Below, piece after piece: positions 10,886 to 23,002 of a stretch of 64,000 bases of DNA (positions within the stretch are counted from its first letter, which is position 1; each line of letters starts with the position of its first letter). A program made the position numbers and the translations under genes. The notes below the pieces were generated by a model. It saw nothing but the letters and a program-made list of their open reading frames with translations, was not told the DNA's origin and made no database searches. The stretch spans positions 17,119,354 to 17,183,353 of the forward strand of contig NC_019876.2 in assembly GCF_002234675.1 (NCBI RefSeq). The letters run 5' to 3'. The stretch is from Oryzias latipes. Taxonomy: Eukaryota > Chordata > Actinopteri > Beloniformes > Adrianichthyidae.

Positions 10886-12096
10886 CCCTTGTGCTATCCT
10901 TTGGGGTCCAGATGACCCGATCCTTACATTGACGTGTTCTCCCTACCATGACAAAGGTGGATAAAGGTGGAAAGATTTCATGTAATCCATGGACACCAGT
11001 GAAGATCACAAATCATTAAAGAAAAAAGGTTCAGAGCACTGTCTAGTGCAGGGGTCGGGAACCTTTCTGGCCAAGAGAGCCATAAACATATTTTTGAATA
11101 TAATTTCGAAAGAGCCATACATTTATGTAGTGTCCCTTTCCCACACTGAGGCACGGAGACTTAACCTCTTTTAAAGTTCTTTATTCCGATTACTGCAGAC
11201 CGCAACAAATGCCGAACAATTAATTCAGCAACTCCTGAATCTCTCCCGCCGAGACGAGACCGCTTCTCTGCTTGATGCATTCCATGAACTCCAGAACTTT
11301 TAACGCGGCACAACAGCCAAGTTAAACTCAGTCCGTGACAATATGTTTAAAACTAAATATACAAGTGAATGTGTGCATTTGATTTAATTTCAACATTTTT
11401 AAAGTACAATAAGTCTGTGGATTCTTTTGAATAACATTGTTATGCTGTTGCTGATAAATGATGAATATTTCTCGTAGTAGTTTTGCTGATGGTCTAGTCT
11501 GGTTGATACGTGGTGAGTTTCTGCTTCATGCAGGTGTTGAGACTTGAAACGCGATCGTAGGTCTGAATGTTCTTTAGATGTGAGACAGATTGCTCACATG
11601 CAGACCTGGAGCCAAACATATACTCACACACTGCAGTGAGTGACGGGCAGTGGGTTTTACGTTATTACAATCCCTGCGCGATTCACCTGCTGCCTGTCCC
11701 CACAACCCCCAACCCTCTGCTTTCTTCCTCACACATCCCGTCCCCGCAACTGCGCGCTCTTTCTCAGAGACGGGAGCGCGCAGTTTTAGGCACGTCAATT
11801 CACAGGTTTGCAGTTGGTACAAACTCTGTGAAATAATAGATAATAGTAAACTGATAGCCCTGGCGCTGATTTTTCTCTCCAAGCGCCGATACTACTGCGC
11901 GCCTCTGGCATCGCATCGCGCCCGGGAAGGACTGGTCTAATAAAAAAAAAAAGTATAATTAAAGATTTTTCTGCGAGCCACATGTGACCATCAAAAGAGC
12001 CATATATGGCTCGCGAGCCATAGGTTCCCGACACCTGGTCTAGTGGGTCTAGATGACCCAACTCCCAATGTTAAAGTGCCTAGGATAGAACAAGGG
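10886..12096 (-). mobile_element. piggyBac-like MITE, copy 2, split by a hAT element
   Basis: The family sequence runs inverted from CCCTTGTGCTATCC at 10886 and is interrupted at 11049-12037. It resumes with GTCTAGTGGGTCTAGATGAC and ends ACAAGGG at 12096. Confidence 0.85.
11049..12037. mobile_element. Non-autonomous hAT (Buster-type) element
   Basis: A 989-bp insertion with ends CAGGGGTCGGGAACC and GGTTCCCGACACCTG. It is flanked by perfect 8-bp duplications GTCTAGTG (11041-11048, 12038-12045). The duplication fits the nnnTAnnn target of Buster-type hATs. No transposase frame remains. Confidence 0.9.
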
Positions 12097-12099
12097 TTA

Positions 12100-12968
12100 C
12101 AGATACATGAATGAACTTTTACACCGGAGATGATAAATTGGAGGACTGACTTATTTTAGTGCCGTCTGGAGACACAAAACTTCAATCTTTTGAATTCTAT
12201 TTACCAAATCTTTGGAATCGTAGGATTCTAAGAAGACCTTTAACGTTTCATGAGCGCTCTTGATGATCTCACGGTTTGTAGTAATAAATTCACCAACATC
12301 CTAAAAAGGAAGTGACACGCCGCTGAGAAAATCAGCTGAGCCTCCTTCTGCTCACTTATTATTGCACGTCTGCCACTTAGCTCTATCAGCTAATCACTTG
12401 GACGATTTGATTTGTGCCAAGCGTCTATCTTAGCTTGATTTGATGATTTCTTAATCAGGAATACTGAGCACTAAGTAGTGATGAGGGGTCATGCAGGCGG
12501 CCCCACCTGTAAGTTCATCAATACAACCTGAAGAGAAAGAGAAACCTTTTCCTTTTACTTGAGGATAACTACATTTCCATCTTTTTTTTTACTTTGTCAT
12601 CAGAACCTATTAAACTTTAGCTGTCAAGAACTAATGTAGATAATGAAGATTTAACGATCTCCCTTAGGGGTAAATTTGGCACGGGGACAATTTTCAAAGA
12701 GCTTTTTATGAACTCAGCTCAGTTTTTTTTTTCTTTTCTTCCTTTAAGATGTGTCTGATCCTAAAAATTAATAAATACACATGTGGCAGCTGTGCTCACA
12801 CCTTTCTTTTTCATCTATATGTCCTCTTTGACACTTCAGTAAGTGGTATGGACATTAGAGTGAGCTGCGTTACTCATGGGAGGGTGGAGCTGGAGAGCTG
12901 AGGGCAGAGCAAGGCTGCCATCTACAGAAGAGGAGGGAGAACCGCTTCATGTAAGAAAACCCTTTCAG
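12100..12968. other. No feature recognised
   Basis: No coding or repeat similarity recognised. Confidence 0.4.
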
Positions 12969-12972
12969 TTAT

Positions 12973-13177
12973 CCCTTGTGCTATCCTAGGCACTTTACCA
13001 TTGGGAGTTGGGTCATCTAGACCCACTAGACAGTGTGTTGAACCTTTTTTCTTCAATGATTTGTGATCTTCACTGGTGTCCATTGATTCCATGAAATCTT
13101 TCCACCTTTATCCACCTTTGTCATGGTAGGGAGAACACGTCAATGTAAGGGTGGGGTCATCTAAGACAGCTCAAGGG
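12973..13177 (+). mobile_element. piggyBac-like MITE, copy 3
   Basis: CCCTTGTGCTATCC to CAAGGG, flanked by TTAT and TTAA. The right TIR has drifted (ACAGCTCAAGGG). Confidence 0.8.
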
Positions 13178-13181
13178 TTAA

Positions 13182-13272
13182 GGTCATTTGTTAGACATCC
13201 ATCCATGCTAATAAATAACTAATAGTAAAGCTCGTTAATGTCTTATAAATAGTTCTAAAGTGTTACCGATTC
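13182..13272. repeat. Fold-back MITE fragment
   Basis: TTCTAAAGTGTTACCGATT at the right, with AATAAATAACTAATAGTAAA and TTAATGTCTTATAA blocks, resembles one end of the 2134-2700 element. Confidence 0.45.
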
Positions 13273-13347
13273 TTTTTATTCTACTGAATAACATTCTCTA
13301 CATGGTTTCCTTCTTGATTGTTCCTAAAGCTTTCATGCTAATAATAG

Positions 13348-13720
13348 TATAAGATAAGATAAAGATACTTTATTGATCCCAGCTTGGGAAATTCGGTTGT
13401 TGCAGAGACCGTGTGCAGGCTCAATAGCAATAATAAAAACAATGAGGGAAGCAATAAGTCAGATAACAGTTTTAGAAAAAATAAACAAATCTATGGCAAA
13501 AGGATTTAGAGTCATAAAGTCTAATGGAGTGAGGTAGGAGTGATCTCCTTTGGCGGTTGGTGAAGCTGCCTAAGCCTCTTGGAGAAAGTGCTCCACTGAC
13601 CTTAAAGAACAGGATGGAGAAGGTGCTTCAGATTATCCATGATGGATACGAGGTTATTCAGAGTCCTCTCAATCACAGCGTCAAATGTGTCCATTTTGAA
13701 TCCAATTACAGAGCCAGCCC
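13348..13720 (-). mobile_element. CR1/Rex1-type LINE 3' end
   Basis: On the minus strand the sequence ends GGGATCAATAAAGTATCTTT followed by ATCTTATCTTA, a typical fish LINE tail. Upstream, FDAVIERTLNNLVSIMDN resembles the last residues of such RT ORFs. It is truncated. Confidence 0.55.
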
Positions 13721-13811
13721 TTCAAAACACTTAATAATGTGTTGGTTTGTAGGAATCATTTATTATATTGCAAAGAGGGAATGTTAGCTAAAGCTTGTTT
13801 ATACTTTATGG

Positions 13812-13965
13812 CAGGGGTTGGCCAACCCTGACTGCCTGACTCAAGTGATTCCACATCTTGATTGACTGAACCCACCTGGTTCAGGTATTCAGCATCAAGC
13901 AGTCCAGGGAGGGCTGGAAACCAAGCAGGGTTGAGGATCCTGAAAACCAGAACTGGCCAGCCCAG
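13812..13965. mobile_element. Short hAT MITE
   Basis: The 154-bp element starts CAGGGGTTGGCCA and ends TGGCCAGCCCAG, flanked by perfect 8-bp duplications CTTTATGG (13804-13811, 13966-13973). The target again fits nnnTAnnn. It is related to 20411-20582. Confidence 0.88.
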
Positions 13966-13973
13966 CTTTATGG

Positions 13974-15379
13974 CATCGTAGTTATCATGTTGCATGTTAT
14001 GTCGCACGTATGAGAACATGTGGCTGTTCGACCATCTGAAAGAACACTGTTGTCGTCCATACAAGGTCATCTTTGTGAGGCGGGTCACAGCTTCATCAGT
14101 GGTCTGTTTAAAAATACATGTTTTTATAAGATGGACTGGAGAAGTAAAAAGAAAAAAATATATATTATGATTGGATTTTTTAGAAAAAGTCTCATTACAT
14201 ACATTAAACTCAAACTTAAACATATTTTATATTCTGCCAAAGGCACATACTGTATATCTGAGTGCATCATAACTATTGTGGGAAAATGTACATTTGCTTG
14301 GACAAACGTGTTGGCAAACAAAAGTCGAGTCAAACCCACACAGTGTAATAAATGATGGGCTTTGACCTTCCACAAGAAAAACAAATCTAAAGGATTTCTT
14401 TTCATTCTGAGCAAAAGTTTAAAGTTTAGCTGCTTTCTGCACAAATTACATTTGCAAAATTGAACTCATCTAACTTTTACCTTTGATGCAGAACTTAAAG
14501 CAGTTTATAAGTTTCACCATCAGAGAAAGCAAAGCTTCACTTAGATGCAGTTATATATCAGTTTGTCTGTTAGACTGTGTTTTCTTGAAAATGACATTTA
14601 AAAAAAAAAAAAAAAGCATAAATGAAGTGATCGGAATCCTAACACTTAAATAAAATGAAATGCATTAATAAAAAGCAGAACCTAAAAAGACGACTAAACC
14701 TTACCCTGAAGTTGGGGCAAGTGAAGGCCTTTCAACACAGTGAGGTCACTGGATCAAACTAAAACAGCTGTTGTGATGACATTTGAAGGCAACACTTTAA
14801 GTGTCAGGCAAGTTCATGAGAAGCTAAAAAAAAACGATTTGGTAGAGCCCGACAGAAGGCATAGATTTACAGACGTATAGAAATATCCAGAGAAAACAGA
14901 AATTGAGGAGAATAAGGTGTAGCAAAACAACCAGACTATGTGGAGACTTAACCATTACCTAGGATGTTACCAACTACTAGGGTTTGGTTAACTTTTAAAA
15001 TACAGAAATGCAATCAGTATCATGACTGTGAGCCTGAGCTCCTCAGGATATGTGACAGAAATACCAAACATGTTTTCATCTCACGTTCTTTACTTTTTTT
15101 TGGATTGTTTTTTTTTTTCTTTTTTTTTCATAATCCAGGAACACATAAAAAAGCTCTGGATTCAGAATATATGATCCTGTTTTTTATAACATATAAAAGG
15201 GGCCATAAATTTGCAAGTGATTAAAAAGCAAAAAAACAACTTTGTTCCACTTGAAAACATGATTTATTTGTTTGTTTTTTTTCAAACTAGCATTACTGGT
15301 TTTAATTTTGCTGCTTTTATTGCAGAAAATAGTGGCTCCTAACAGGTCAATTATTCTACAGCCATTGGCTGATCGATTA
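13974..15379. other. No gene recognised
   Basis: Frames of up to 155 residues here lack family resemblance, and poly-A and poly-T runs occur near 14600 and 15100. One frame (13756-14223, minus) spans the hAT MITE, which argues against a real gene. Confidence 0.4.
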
Positions 15380-15520
15380 AAACAAATCAAACTTTATTTA
15401 TAAAGAACTTTTCACACATACTGTGTGCAGCTCAAAGTGATTTACTTCGTAAACCACAGAAAAAAAATTCATACTAATAAATAAAAGCAGAAACAAGATC
15501 TTCACACTCAAAACATTATA
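15380..15520 (-). repeat. LINE/SINE tail-like fragment
   Basis: On the minus strand AATCACTTTGAGCTGCACAC and ATAAATAAAGTTTGATTTGT resemble 3' tails of fish retroelements. No coding part is attached. Confidence 0.4.
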
Positions 15521-16028
15521 CCTCCCCACACACACACACAGCATGAAAAATCACAACATGATTTTAAATAAAATGCAAATGATAAAATGCTGACTATTTA
15601 ATTTTTAGAAAGCCTTTCAATAAGCAAGGAAGTAAAAACATTATGTAGTGAAGTTTAACTTGGAGAAAAGATGAAATTGTGTCAAAAGCATCGCAGTTAT
15701 TTTACAATTTCCTAAGTCTTTCACATCAATATTTAGAAAATGTATTATTTCCCACAGTTGAGTTTCCTTTTTCTTTTCTTCTGTCTAAATGGTGAACAAA
15801 CTGAAGCTTGATAATCACAAAACATGTAGTTCAAAGAGACTTTATTAGCTAGGGACTTTAGTCATGTAGTCAAATCCATTTTCTTATGTTATAACTAAAG
15901 TGTTTTAGAAACAAACAGTATGATGCCTTTGTTGAAAAAAAAAGCACTCATTAGACGTCAATAGTACGGCCGTCACGGTCCTAAAATGTTTTGCTGACAG
16001 TAGAGACTTCGGTCACATGAGCAGTTTG

Positions 16029-16224
16029 TATGGAAGCATTTCTGTAGCATAATTAAAAATAAATGTCAAAACTTGAAAGGCTTTTCTCATTTTCAAAATG
16101 AAACTGCATTTGTTGGCTCAAAATTTACAAGAAAAATCAACAACTGCAGCTTCATTTTGAAAATGAAAAAAGCCTTTCTAGTATTGACTTTTATTTTTAA
16201 ATATGCTACAGATATGCTTCCATA
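16029..16224. mobile_element. Short MITE, same family as 50606-53309
   Basis: The 196-bp element has inverted halves starting TATGGAAGCATTTCTGTAGC and TATGGAAGCATATCTGTAGC. The outer 40 bases match the ends of the 2.7-kb element in the last stim2 intron. No clear target duplication was found. Confidence 0.75.
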
Positions 16225-16835
16225 CATTAGTTAGATGAACTCCGGAGTATTCAGCTTAAAGCAGAAGAGCTGGTACTTGTGCAGTCGTGTAATCCTCTGC
16301 GCTGCTTAAAGTTGAGGTTTAGAGAATAAAAGTGGAACACTTAATGCAGAAGTACCCAAAACAGTTCATACATGAAGATCTAACCAATGCACAGAGAATC
16401 CAAACACCAAGGAGTTGCATCAACCTTCTTCCCACAGTATCTACCTCCATCAGTGCTGTCAACCTAGAGAGGGACTCGTCAGACCCCCTCAAGAAACTTT
16501 TCTGTTGATTTGTGCCTGAACTGTGGGGCTGCTGTTGACTTCTGCCAAAGTCCCAGCACTCTTGGAGTCGAAAGCTGAACAGCAGAAACCTCAACTTTTT
16601 TCCCCTTTCACTACCTTGTGAGGTTAGAAAAATGTTTGTTTTGCTTTTTTATTTTTAAATGTAACTTTACTGTATTTGGCATCATTACAAATCATTCAAT
16701 AAAAACATCCCTGTAATAATTTCTGTAAAGACTTTTTTTATATACATGTGTGACATTTGGTGGTATTGTGTACTATTAATGCCTGAAATAAACCAATTAA
16801 TTTAAGTCAAACGTGAAGAACCTCCAAAAATGAAG
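16225..16835. other. No feature recognised
   Basis: The frame at 16319-16594 (minus) has no family resemblance. Confidence 0.35.
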
Positions 16836-17038
16836 TGCACTTTAACGTTGGGAGTTGGGTCATCTAGACCCACTAGACAGTGCTCTGAACCTTTTTTCTT
16901 CAATGATTTGTGATCTTCACTGGTCCATGGATCCATGGATTACATGAAATCTTTCCACCTTTATCCACCTTTGTCATGGTAGGGAGAACACGTCAATGGA
17001 AGGGTGGGGTCATCTGGACCCCATAAGATAGCACAAGG
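16836..17038 (+). mobile_element. piggyBac-like MITE, copy 4, left end lost
   Basis: Begins inside the family at GCACTTTAACGTTGGG and ends AGATAGCACAAGG. The left TIR is missing. Confidence 0.75.
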
Positions 17039-17077
17039 AATAATTCAGTGTGCCGTATATCCAACATAAGTTTTAAA

Positions 17078-17125
17078 ATAAGGCCATTTATCCTGTGCGC
17101 CCTATAGTGCAGAAAATACGATTTA
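17078..17125 (+). repeat. Pogo-like terminal fragment
   Basis: TGTGCGCCCTATAGTGCAGA followed by AAATACGA resembles the right end of the 605-1762 element. Confidence 0.45.
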
Positions 17126-17148
17126 TGATTTCTTGAAAGTTTTATAAC

Positions 17149-17352
17149 CCTTGTGCTATCCTAGGCACTTTAACATTGGGAGTTGGGTCATCTAGACCCA
17201 CTAGACAGTGTGTTGAACCTTTTTTCTTCAATGATTTGTGAACCTCACTGGTGTCCATGGATTACATGAAATCTTTCCACCTTTATCCACCTTTGTCATG
17301 GTAGGGAGGACACGTCAATGTAAGGGTGGGGTCATCCAAGATAGCACAAGGG
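17149..17352 (+). mobile_element. piggyBac-like MITE, copy 5
   Basis: Both TIRs intact (CCCTTGTGCTATCC, GATAGCACAAGGG). Flanks are ATAA and TTAT. Confidence 0.85.
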
Positions 17353-19338
17353 TTATAGCGATATTGCAGGTTACCACTCCTAAAACACGTTGATTTTCGT
17401 AATTTTTTGTGGGTGTCTGTAAGATTTCTTCTTTCTAAGCGGTTAATCTCATTTATAACTGATTGCTTCAGAAAAGCAAATCTGGTTTTAGTTGCTAATG
17501 TGACCCAACGGCGCACTTAAATGTCACAATTGCAGCCATCACACGTGTCAAACAGCGGATTATGAGGAAGCCATGTCTAGTGTAACTCCCACACGGGCCT
17601 CTTAATCCCCTCGTATTCCATTTTTGCACAATTGAAGGGATTTGCACAAGTTGTACATGGCAGATTGCATCAAACATTGACTTTCCTTTTCTTTCTGACT
17701 TTCTTTTCGCAGCCTGCGATGCATCATTCATCAAAGAACTGATCCAAAGTCAATCTCCTTCATCGTGTCCATGTGTTGCGCGCACCTGCACATCTCCACG
17801 CTCGTGCAGTTATCTCGCCTTGTAGCCAAAGCTGAAGAAATACAGCAGAAACTTCATCTTTTCTGTTTCATCCTGTACAGGGGCTCCTATACTGTGTCAC
17901 CGCCGAGCTCAAAGGAGGAATCTGTGACTTGATAAGTCCGGATAACATCAAGGAGAAGCAATGTTTTATTCATCGACGCAAAGCTCCTGATTTCACTCAA
18001 ATCAAATTCGCCTGCCTTTGTTTGAGAGATCAAGCTGGAGATTTGACACATATAGAAATGATTGGATTTCTTAGAGGTATAAAAATAAAAATCAACAAAA
18101 AAAAACACGTCAGAGCGTGGGGGAAAGGTGGGAAAGAGGGCGAAGATGTTATGCAATTACGAATAATTCACTTAAAACCTCAAAACTTACTTTGTAAAGA
18201 AATAAAAATGTGCGTTTTTCTTTTCTCCTATTCTCTTTTACTAATATAGTGCTGTCATTTGAAAAAGTCAGGCACTCTCAAATCCAGGTGACCTTGGCAC
18301 CCTGCTGATTCCCTTGTTTTGTCTGGATTCTTTCATCCCGTGTGCTTCTCTCGAATCGGCGCTCTGCTTGCCGATTCCATCTTTTTCCATCCCAGCCACT
18401 CTGATCTCCCACTGTCAAAGAAATTCTAATTCTTCTGGAGCTGTGCTGTCCTAGGTCAGATGAGCTATCCAAAGCAAACCGAAGAGTGTTTTACCCACAG
18501 GTTTTGGAGAAAAAAAGGCCTGATCGTGAATTTGAACCTTCAAGGTTTTCAAAATAAAAGTAACAACAACAGGTCATTTTGTCGCTTATATACACTCATT
18601 TAAAGACAATGAAAATAAACCCTAAAGTTATGACGTTTTCAAATGGAAAAAGGAAGAAGTGATGCCTAGCAGAACGCAATGATGCAATTTCTCATTGACA
18701 GCAGGCATTTATTTATAGCCACTCATTTGTGACACAAAAAGAATCACACACAAAAATCCTGTCATCCAAAGACATAACTGGAAAAGGAAGGACAAACTCT
18801 TTCATCACACCATTTGCTTTTGCATCATTGTGGCAACAATCCATGTAATCCTGCTCTACTATTTGCACTGAAGATGTCCTTGGCTCACTCACAGTGAGAC
18901 GGCGCCATAAAGAAAAGCATTTTACCGTTGGGTTGACATCGGCTTTAAGATTACCAATAAACAAAAATGTATACGCCTCAAGTTCTTATTTGTGTTTATT
19001 TATTATATGTTTTTAACAGTTTTTACTATGTTCAGCTTTTAATTTACAGCAATTTGATCAATATTTATTTGTGTTGAAGAGCGTTAAAAATAAAGATGAT
19101 GATGATGTATGAAGTACATTTGCTGGATTCGAGATGCGCAACAATTAAGTTTAATGTCCGGGTTTGATTATTTCAACTCGTCTCACAAAGAAACGTCATC
19201 ATAATGGCGGAAAACGGCACCAACAAAATAATCCGTGTTTTTCACCTGAAAGACAAAAAATGGGAATGTTCAAGACTTTAATGCACAAAAGCAGAAATGA
19301 AAAGTGATCTGAGAAACTTGGAAGAGTTTAAAAAATAA
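17353..19338. other. No gene recognised
   Basis: Two kilobases without repeat ends or convincing coding. Short frames at 17495-17734 and 17887-18249 show no known motifs. Confidence 0.4.
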
Positions 19339-19538
19339 CCCTTGTGCTATCTTAAATGACCCCACCCTTACATTGACGTGTTCTCCCTACCATGACAAAG
19401 GTGGATAAAGGTGGAAAGATTTCATGTAATCCATGGACACCAGTGAAGATCACAAATCATTGAAGAAAAAAGGTTCAGCGTCTAGTGGGTCTAGATGACC
19501 CAACTCCCAATGTTAAAGTGCCTAGGATAGCACAAGGG
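19339..19538 (-). mobile_element. piggyBac-like MITE, copy 6
   Basis: Inverted orientation with both TIRs intact; the left flank is ATAA. Confidence 0.85.
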
Positions 19539-19599
19539 TTACAAAATACGCTGGGTGGATAACAGTCTAATGCATCCAATTGTAGACGACAAGATCCAT

Positions 19600-19852
19600 G
19601 TACGTCTTTGGGGCTCGAATATTGCTGGCCATTTTTGTTGCAATGGTAACATTATCATGGGGTTGTGAGGGGTAGCAAGCTAGCGGGAGTGTAAACAGAG
19701 ACTCATCAACAGCAACAACAACTTTTGTTGCCGCTCTGCAAAATTATGTCCTAGAAAACTACAAGTTTGTTTTTATTTTGGCTAATGACATAATCAAAAG
19801 ACAACTGGGGACACTTTGAAAATAGATCAAAGATGATCAGAGCAGGACTTTA
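19600..19852 (-). repeat. Dispersed repeat family A, copy 2
   Basis: Read on the minus strand it runs AAAGTCCTGCTCTGATCATC, CCCCAGTTGTCTTTTGATTA, TTTTCTAGGACATAATTTTG, CAGAGCGGCAAC, in the order of copy 1. Confidence 0.7.
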
Positions 19853-20351
19853 AATTGTGCAAATACTGCATTATTGGCAGTATAGTGAATGAAAGTCCTC
19901 TGAAGCCTCTTCTGTGCTGCTCACTGTTCAACAAGCCAAAAAGATCTGTGCATATTATCCTAACATGTGGCGTTACATCTGTTGGACCGCAGCATAGCTC
20001 AGCACTGACTCTAAACCTCATGTCTTCTGATATGCCGCTGACACAGAAAATAAGGTAATTCTACATGAAAATATCCTGACGCCTATTAGAGCGACTATAA
20101 CGCGCGACTGGGAGCCACTTTTTGTCACTTGATAAAAAGACGTTTCTACCGTCTGCCTTGTAAGAAACTTAACTGCTACGATAAAACGCTATTTAGCTGA
20201 CAGAGAAAAAGACCCCAATCAGGACTCAAAGTGTGTTTAGCTGATCTCACTTTAGGCGATTTCCGGAAATACTGTGAAGGAATGTCCAAGGGAGAAAACC
20301 CAGGAGCAGGAAGAACGACCCAGATCCAATAGTTCACTCGATGGGCTGTAA

Positions 20352-20727
20352 CCCTTGTGTTATCCTAGGCACTTTAACAATGGGAGTTGGGTCATCTAGA
20401 CCCACTAGACCAGGGGTGGGCAATTCCAGGCCTCGAGGGCCGGTGTGTCTGCATGATTTCCAGATAGTCTTGCCCTACTCATGGCTGATTACCTGGTTCA
20501 GGTGTGTCCAGCCAATTAGAACATGCCAGAGCAGGGTATGCTGGAAAACATGCAGGAATGCGGCCCTCAGTGCCAACCTCTGCACTAGACAGTGCTCTGA
20601 ACTTTTTTTCTTCAATGATTTGTGATCTTCACCGGTGTCCATGGATTACATGAAATCTTTCCACCTTTATCCACCTTTGTCATGGTAGGGAGAACACGTC
20701 AATGGAAGGGTGGGGTCATCTAAGATG
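20352..20727 (+). mobile_element. piggyBac-like MITE, copy 7, split by a hAT MITE
   Basis: Left TIR CCCTTGTGTTATCC. The body is interrupted at 20411-20582, and the right TIR is lost after CATCTAAGAT. Confidence 0.85.
20411..20582. mobile_element. Short hAT MITE nested in a piggyBac-like MITE
   Basis: The 172-bp element starts CAGGGGTGGGCAATTCCAGG and ends GTGCCAACCTCTG. It is flanked by perfect duplications CACTAGAC (20403-20410, 20583-20590). That target is the reverse complement of the one used by the 11049 element. A degraded relative lies at 35150-35298. Confidence 0.9.
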
Positions 20728-21119
20728 TGTTTATTAAACACTTATAGCAATGGTAGAACAGTTTTAAAAATGTAAAAATTTTCATCTATATCCTTTTTGA
20801 AAGGAATAAAATGATTACGGTTTGCCCCATTATAATCTCATCTGGTGCAATTAACTGTTTATTCACATTAAAAACTTTTGATTAAAAGGTGCTACGATTC
20901 TAAAATTTGTGGAATTTCTTCTTTACGTCAATAATGTCAGAGCGCCATCTTGTCCGCAACCAAGACCTTTTCACAGAAGCCGGGACAGGAGAGGGTCCAG
21001 AAACTCTGTGACCCCAAAAGGGATCTAACAGCTTAGGAAAACTGATTGTATCGATGGCTTGTGAAGAAAAAAAACCAGTCCAGAGTTTATGCAGATCAGT
21101 GGTTTATTGGGCGTTTTAA

Positions 21120-21324
21120 CCCTTGTGCTATCCTAGGCACTTGAACATTGGGAGTTGGGTCATCTAGACCCACTAGACAGTGCTCTGAACCTTTTTTCTT
21201 CAATGATTTGTGATCTTCACTGGTGTCCATGGATTCCATGAAATCTTTCCACCTTTATCCACCGTTGTCATGGTAGGGAGAACACGTCAATGTAAGAGGG
21301 AGGTCATCTAAGATAGCACAAGGG
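21120..21324 (+). mobile_element. piggyBac-like MITE, copy 8 (type copy)
   Basis: The cleanest copy: TTAA at 21116-21119, CCCTTGTGCTATCC at the left, GATAGCACAAGGG at the right, TTAA at 21325-21328. It defines the family as a 205-bp TTAA-targeting MITE. Confidence 0.92.
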
Positions 21325-22456
21325 TTAAAAAGAAAAACTAAGCCTTTCGGCAGCATCTCTGGGAAAAACATAAAAGTATGGTCTTTACATTTAGAATTCA
21401 GCAAATACACTATAGACTATCTTTGGTGGAAATGAAAAAATAAATAAATTATTGTTTGTTTAAGAAAAATAAAGTAGTCTCTTATGACGTGTAAAATGAA
21501 TTAAAAACTTCAAAATTACATGTTAAAATAAGGTAGAAAACACTTCTTTGCAAGGATTTATAGCCAAATCATTTGGTGTTAACACTGCAATTGATCCCCT
21601 CACAGTGATGTTAGAGTCAGATCATTTTTGAATGTAGATGTTGATTAAAGCAACAGGAATTGATCAAAACTGGTCTACAGCTTTGATTACCATCAATCAC
21701 ATTGAAAGGAGGGTGCAAATGAACAAATATTTGATTCAGCTTCAGCAGATGTTTCACTTCTCCCTCAATATCCACGTCAGGGGAAAGAAGGCGAATCTTT
21801 CAACTGTACGTGTTTGCAATGCAGAAACAAACCAACGATAAATGAAAGAAGAGTGGCAGTCAATCCTTTCAGGGCAATTATTCATCCAGGTATGATGAAC
21901 CGTGACAAATATTCTCCTGTATTCTAGATGTAAAACAAGCCTGCGTTTGTGAAAATACTGAGAGGAAAAGTCTGGAGCAGCAATAAAAAAGAGGAACATC
22001 GATGTTCTGGATACAAGTTCATCAACGTGAGGCGTTAGGCTTTAAGCAGAAGAAATATTCAGGGTTGAAATTAGACTCCTGTGTAACAATTTGTATACCT
22101 TCATCAAGGAGGAAAGGACCCCCACCTGCTAGGTTGTGACGGGCAACACACAAACATGTTGGCCGCGCATTGTGGGATCAACAGTGTGTTAGTGGAGCAC
22201 ACTGGTCAACTTTAACGTTCATCAGACATTAACACACGAGTCAAAAATATATCATGTTACAGGCCAGAGGTATCACCAATAATATCCAGAATTGATTCTG
22301 TTCTTTCAATCCATACAATTTGATTCAATTACATTTTGAATTTACACGCTTTACAGATTTAGACATCTTTGTATAGAAATACGTTAATGATCTCTGTATG
22401 TTTTGAAGGTATTCATAATAATTTGATACAGTTCAAATGCTATAAAATGTATTATA
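21325..22456. other. No feature recognised
   Basis: AT-rich, with no gene or repeat end before the LTR element. Confidence 0.4.
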
Positions 22457-22461
22457 GAAAT

Positions 22462-23002
22462 TGTCATGGTGCCTCTGTCAGACTCCTCCCCCTCCCCTCT
22501 CTGCTTGGCTCCTGACTCATCACAGCTGCGTCCACTCACCTCATCAGCCGCCTGCCTTCTTAAGGGGATCCAGGACCAGTCTCCAGTGCCAGATCGTTGC
22601 TCCTCTATGGTGCTTAGTATGGTCACCTCGCTCACAGCTACTGCAGTCAAGCTCTCGCCTAAGTCTCTGTTCTCCGTCTGTCCACAGGAATCCGTTACTA
22701 CGAGTGGGTGCCTGAGTCATCTTCGCTTCTGGAACCAAGCCTCAGAATTCTCCCGGTCACACCAACGAGCCTCTGCCGACTCAAGCCGCACCAACCGCCG
22801 CCGATTCAAGCTAATCCACCAGTGACGCCACGGGCTGCAGACACATTCAATCATCTTCGTGGGAATCTCTCGGACGTGACTACTCCACCCAAACATCTAC
22901 AAAACCTAGAACCGAACATTAAAACTCATAACCCATCATCTACTCGCCTGTGTATTCTTCCGGTTTCCAGCGTTTGGGTCTGTTTTCCCGCTAGCCATGA
23001 CA
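22462..23002 (+). repeat. 5' LTR
   Basis: Starts TGTCATGG and ends CCATGACA. A TTAAGG box at 22560-22565 lies about 28 bases before the putative RNA start near 22588, and an ATTAAA poly(A) signal sits at 22918-22923. Confidence 0.95.

Noticed and set aside
13756..14223. 155-residue minus-strand frame
   Set aside because: Spans a hAT MITE with its target duplications and shows no family motif or splice context.
20341..20625. 94-residue frame
   Set aside because: Crosses a MITE and the hAT nested in it.
22384..22825. Frames in the LTR, repeated at 27285-27711
   Set aside because: Shadows of the duplicated LTR sequence; no domain.
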